A DNA stretch of 64,000 bases from Actinobacteria bacterium IMCC26207 (GTDB lineage: Bacteria; Actinomycetota; Acidimicrobiia; Acidimicrobiales; Microtrichaceae): assembly GCA_001025035.1 (NCBI GenBank), contig LCZK01000010.1, forward strand, positions 682,001-746,000, in the 5' to 3' direction. This document shows, in pieces, positions 60,962 to 64,000 of the stretch. Both the position numbers and the translations under genes were made by a program. The notes beneath the pieces are model-generated. The model was not told where the DNA came from. It saw only the letters and a list, made by a program, of their open reading frames with translations, and ran no database searches. Within the stretch, counting starts at the first letter, position 1. The number at the start of each line of letters is the position of its first letter.

Positions 60962-61747
60962 TCACTGCAATTCGCCTGGTGCAGGCGGAGTAGGCGGCAT
61001 TGGAGGCGGGCTAGGCGTGGGCAAAACCGGAGTATCTGGCATCCAAGGAGTGGGCGCTTCGATCCTTGGGGCTTCAGCAGCACCCGGCAGCGGTGGCGGC
61101 ATCGGTGGAGCAGTAGCTACCGCACCACCGACTGCTGCGGGCGGCTGCGGAGGCGAGCTGGCCGCCGAGCCAGCCTGACGCTTCTTCCACCGGGAGCGCT
61201 TCACAAGGCCAACAATCAAAAAGATCAGGCCGAGGAATGTCAGAAAGATGCCACTCAAGAGCCCGGTTACGCCAACGCCGAGCTTTCCGAAACCTGGGAA
61301 GGAAGCAACGGCGTACTGCCCTTCGCTGAGCTCACTCCCTTCGCACACAACCTCGTAGGAAGAACCGGGGTTGGTATCGAATGAGTACACAAATGTGTAG
61401 GAGTCTGAACCGGAACTGATCTGGCCAGTGCTACCAGTTGATGGCTCGGCAAATGAGACCTTGCTGCCATTTTCATCCTTACCTTCACAGACAACATCTG
61501 CAGAGGTTGAGACCACGACTCCGGTAGAGGATGCAGCGTCCAAGCTGGTCGTCTCGCCAAGAGCCACTGTGGATGCGCCAGTGAGAATATCTGCGAATGA
61601 GGTACCAAAGCTGACACAGCTCAGGCCACCCACGCCACAACTCGACAGCGCAAGCAGAAGTAAAATGATTCCCGTAATGAGCGCACCCTTTGGTGGTCGG
61701 TCCGTCGCAGGAGTTGGAGGTGCCGCAGATGCGCCAGCTTGAGCCAT
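60962..61747 (-). CDS. Two-helix membrane protein with Pro-rich tail, unknown function
   Basis: The ATG at 61747 (261 aa; one at 61762 is possible) has GAAGGA upstream. A Pro/Ala-rich start leads into a first membrane helix (LITGIILLLLALSSCGVGGL), then an approximately 120-residue external loop with paired cysteines (ADVVCEGKDENG, YEVVCEGSEL), a second helix (GLLSGIFLTFLGLIFLIVGL) with KRSRWKKR, and a cytoplasmic Pro-rich tail (PPPMPPTPPAPGELQ). The repeated VVCEG segments suggest an extracellular beta domain. No family was recognised. It sits between dapC and dapE on the same strand. Confidence 0.75.
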   Translation of the reverse strand: MAQAGASAAPPTPATDRPPKGALITGIILLLLALSSCGVGGLSCVSFGTSFADILTGASTVALGETTSLDAASSTGVVVSTSADVVCEGKDENGSKVSFAEPSTGSTGQISSGSDSYTFVYSFDTNPGSSYEVVCEGSELSEGQYAVASFPGFGKLGVGVTGLLSGIFLTFLGLIFLIVGLVKRSRWKKRQAGSAASSPPQPPAAVGGAVATAPPMPPPLPGAAEAPRIEAPTPWMPDTPVLPTPSPPPMPPTPPAPGELQ

Positions 61748-61863
61748 GTTGGTTCCTTCCATCAGTGGATCTAGACCTGCTAGACCGCAAACCGAAGCAA
61801 CAGTCTGTCATTCCCTTGTCCCGTTCATGCCGAATAAAGAGGGAGAAGAGTCGAAAGGCCTTG

Positions 61864-63012
61864 TCAGAGGTTCTGGGCTCTCCGTTCGAGTTCTGCTATC
61901 TGATCCTCATCTTGCACAACAGCGACCCGAATAAAATCAGCAGCAGTAGACCCGTAGAACTCCCCCGGGCTGACCAACACACCTAGTTCTGTCGCTAGTC
62001 GCTCCGCTAGGCCCCATGCATCGCCATTCGTTGCAGGCACCCACAGGTAGAAAGCTCCGGCTGGCAACGGCGCATGCAAACCAATGGAGTTGAGCACAGC
62101 AGAGACTCGACCCAGCCGAGACCAGTAGCGCTCGCGCTGCTGCAGTACATGGCCGGAATCCTTGAGAGCAGCAACAGCGGCAAGTTGTGCCGGTCCTGAA
62201 ACCATGAGTCCTGTGTGCTTACGAATCTCGCTCAGGTAACTGACTAACTCGGCATCGCCCGCATAGAAACCCACCCGAATTCCAGCAAGATTTGAGCGTT
62301 TTGACAGCGAATGCACAGCGACGACGCCGTCGAGGCCAGAGGACAGGATGCTCTGGCCAGGAAGTTGCCCTGGAGTTGCTGCTGGGCCATCCCAAGTGAA
62401 TTCCACGTAGCACTCGTCAGAGAAAATTGGAACCTGATGTTTCCGGCCCCAAGCCGCTACAGCGGGCAAATCATCAAGACCTCCCGCAGGATTGCCAGGG
62501 CTGTTACTCCATAAACACAGCGCACGTTCTGCGTCTTGGGGGTCAATGGCGCCAAGGTCAAGGCGAAAGTGTTGATCCATTGGAACCGGCACCGCACGGC
62601 ATCCTGCGAGCAGCGCTCCCATTGCGTAGGAGGGATAGCTCACTTCCGGATACAACACGGTGTCCTTGGAGGGGTCTCGGAGACGAAGCCAGTGCGGTAA
62701 CCCAGCAACAAACTCTTTACTGCCGACACATGCAGCAATTTGGCTGACAGGAACCTCTATTCCCAGACGCAACCTAAACCAGTCAGCAGCGGCGGAGCGG
62801 AGTTGCTTTGTGCCAATCGAGGGTGGGTAGGTCCTTGCGGCATCGGCAGATTCGGCTAACGCAAGTAGCACTGCCTCGGATGGCGCATCACAGGGCGTTC
62901 CAACAGACAGGTCGATAACTGCGCCGTGCGCGTCCACTGCGAGTTGCTTTAGTGGCCCAAGGCGGTCATAAGGGTATGGGGGAAGTTTGATTCCTTGCGG
63001 TTCGGTGCTCAT
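61864..63012 (-). CDS. dapC: Succinyldiaminopimelate transaminase
   Basis: DapC transfers an amino group from glutamate to N-succinyl-2-amino-6-ketopimelate, using PLP. The 382-residue class I/II aminotransferase has PYPYDRLGPLKQLA, DLSVGTPCDAPSEAV, YPPSIGTKQLRSAAADW, SNSPGNPAGGLDDL (substrate Asn-Pro), SDECYVEFTWDG (PLP Asp and Tyr), and the PLP-lysine site HSLSKRSNLAGIRVGF. Its ATG overlaps the hflX stop by 4 bp. With dapD and dapE nearby, the DapC assignment is well supported over a general aminotransferase. Confidence 0.92.
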   Translation of the reverse strand: MSTEPQGIKLPPYPYDRLGPLKQLAVDAHGAVIDLSVGTPCDAPSEAVLLALAESADAARTYPPSIGTKQLRSAAADWFRLRLGIEVPVSQIAACVGSKEFVAGLPHWLRLRDPSKDTVLYPEVSYPSYAMGALLAGCRAVPVPMDQHFRLDLGAIDPQDAERALCLWSNSPGNPAGGLDDLPAVAAWGRKHQVPIFSDECYVEFTWDGPAATPGQLPGQSILSSGLDGVVAVHSLSKRSNLAGIRVGFYAGDAELVSYLSEIRKHTGLMVSGPAQLAAVAALKDSGHVLQQRERYWSRLGRVSAVLNSIGLHAPLPAGAFYLWVPATNGDAWGLAERLATELGVLVSPGEFYGSTAADFIRVAVVQDEDQIAELERRAQNL

Positions 63013-64000
63013 AAGGATGAAGCCGTTGCAGTCTCTGGGAGAGCCTGAGAAAGGAACTCCTCGAACCTGCCAAGTTCAGAGTCTTCAAGCCTCACCGATA
63101 CGCGCACTCCCTCGGGTTCGGCAGTCTCGGTGAGTACTTCACCACAACGATGCAATGCGGCGAGCACATCTCCTCGGTGGTACGGGATATACATCTGTAC
63201 CGCAGGAATCAGGGATCGCAATCGATCACCGATCCGCAAGAGCAACTCTGGTATTCCTTCGCCTGTCACTGCAGAGATTGCTACGGAACCTGGCGAATCC
63301 GCCGCCAGACGCGCTGCTTGATCGGAACAATCCGCTTTATTGAATACCAGCAGTTCGGGCACGGCATCGCCGCCGATTTCTTTGACCACTGCCCGAACGG
63401 CCTGCATCTGCCCCTCTGGGTCAGGGCCGGAGCCATCAACCACATGGATCAACAGGTCACCCTCGGCAACTACGTCAAGTGTGGATGCAAAGGCTTGAAC
63501 CAGCTGATGAGGCAGCTTCTTGACGAATCCCACCGTGTCGGTCAGCAGCACGGATTCGCCGCCCGGAAGTTGCAGCTTGCGAGTAGTTGCATCAAGAGTG
63601 GCGAACAGCCGATTCTCGACGAGCACTCCTGCCTCGGTCAGTGAATTGAGCAGGGTGGACTTGCCAGCGTTGGTGTAGCCAACGATGACAACATGGCGCA
63701 GTGTGGAACGCCGGCGAGACTTGCGCTGCGTGGCACGGTGATGTGCAATCTGGCGAAGGTCGGCCTCGAGCTTGTGAATCATCTTGGTGATCCGGCGACG
63801 GTCGATTTCGAACTGAGTCTCGCCTGGGCCGCTTCGAGTTCCGATACCACCTGCCTGCTGCGACATTGCAGTTCCCTTGCCTCGCAGCCGCGGAAGCCGA
63901 TACTTGAACAGCGCTAGTTGCACCTGCGCCTTGCCCTCTTGACTATGAGCATTCTGACCAAAAATATCCAGAATCACTGCAGTTCGATCGATTGCCGTTC
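63009..64000 (-). CDS. hflX: GTPase HflX, N-terminus cut by window edge
   Basis: HflX is a ribosome-associated GTPase that splits stalled or hibernating 70S ribosomes. The frame is open to the window edge, where it reads IDRTAVILDIFGQNAHSQEG, the usual middle of HflX, so roughly the first 100 or more residues lie outside. Present are the HflX domain (GGIGTRSGPGETQFEIDRRR), G1 GYTNAGKSTL, the LFATLDATTRKLQLP switch, G3 DTVGFVKKLP, G4 FNKADC and G5 AISAVTGEG. The stop overlaps the dapC start. Confidence 0.96.
   Translation of the reverse strand, partial: TAIDRTAVILDIFGQNAHSQEGKAQVQLALFKYRLPRLRGKGTAMSQQAGGIGTRSGPGETQFEIDRRRITKMIHKLEADLRQIAHHRATQRKSRRRSTLRHVVIVGYTNAGKSTLLNSLTEAGVLVENRLFATLDATTRKLQLPGGESVLLTDTVGFVKKLPHQLVQAFASTLDVVAEGDLLIHVVDGSGPDPEGQMQAVRAVVKEIGGDAVPELLVFNKADCSDQAARLAADSPGSVAISAVTGEGIPELLLRIGDRLRSLIPAVQMYIPYHRGDVLAALHRCGEVLTETAEPEGVRVSVRLEDSELGRFEEFLSQALPETATASSL

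Overview
The window is chromosomal DNA from a high-GC member of the Actinomycetota. The evidence is the arrangement lexA / LysM protein / nrdR / cobalamin-dependent nrdJ, the CarD regulator, a 6C-type small RNA beside a HAD phosphatase gene, a Gly-Cys-Val tRNA cluster, GAAC-N4-GTTC SOS boxes, and a LAxTG wall-sorting signal. The class is not resolved. I see no insertion sequence, prophage, CRISPR array or rRNA. This is a compact housekeeping region: most gene junctions are 4-bp ATGA-type overlaps or short gaps.

Layout. 1-10.6 kb holds DNA repair and cofactor genes: the end of a methyltransferase, uvrC, nadA with a structured leader, uvrA with an SOS box, aroC, uvrB and coaE. 10.7-14.4 kb holds a NarL-type two-component pair followed by two near-identical Flp pilin cassettes, each with its own promoter and terminator. 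14.4-25.2 kb holds central metabolism (GntR regulator, mitochondrial-type aconitase, citrate synthase, acyl-CoA dehydrogenase), a surface acyltransferase, a HAD-PlsC fusion, a 6C RNA and a LysR regulator. 25.2-32.2 kb holds a DUF885 protein, a hydrolase and envelope/metal genes (DUF2085, YcnI, TMEM175-like channel, DUF305, CDF exporter). 32.4-34.7 kb holds an HTH-Mop regulator and modAB without modC. 34.7-35.8 kb holds three tRNAs. 35.9-40.8 kb is a minus-strand run headed by an S-box SAM riboswitch: metX, a sulfhydrylase, two small proteins, DUF4202 and an acidic protein. 40.8-51.3 kb holds an orphan adenine methylase, NUDIX, DEAD-box helicase, serine hydrolase overlapping lgt, lipoprotein, glycosyltransferase, carD, DUF4262, and an RDD protein coupled to a nonapeptide-repeat protein. 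51.6-64 kb holds a LAxTG surface protein, nrdJ with a large structured leader, a RibD-type reductase, nrdR, a LysM protein and lexA under four SOS boxes, then lysine/diaminopimelate genes (dapD, dapE, dapC) and hflX.

Functional links. uvrA and the LexA/LysM region carry the same SOS palindrome, tying excision repair and probable division arrest to DNA damage. nrdR and nrdJ together suggest controlled deoxynucleotide supply. dapC, dapD and dapE give three consecutive steps of the succinylase branch to diaminopimelate. metX and the sulfhydrylase are under S-adenosylmethionine control. A recurrent feature is short tandem duplication (15-22 bp units) at gene ends and junctions. The least explained elements are the nrdJ leader RNA, the nadA leader RNA and the nonapeptide-repeat protein.
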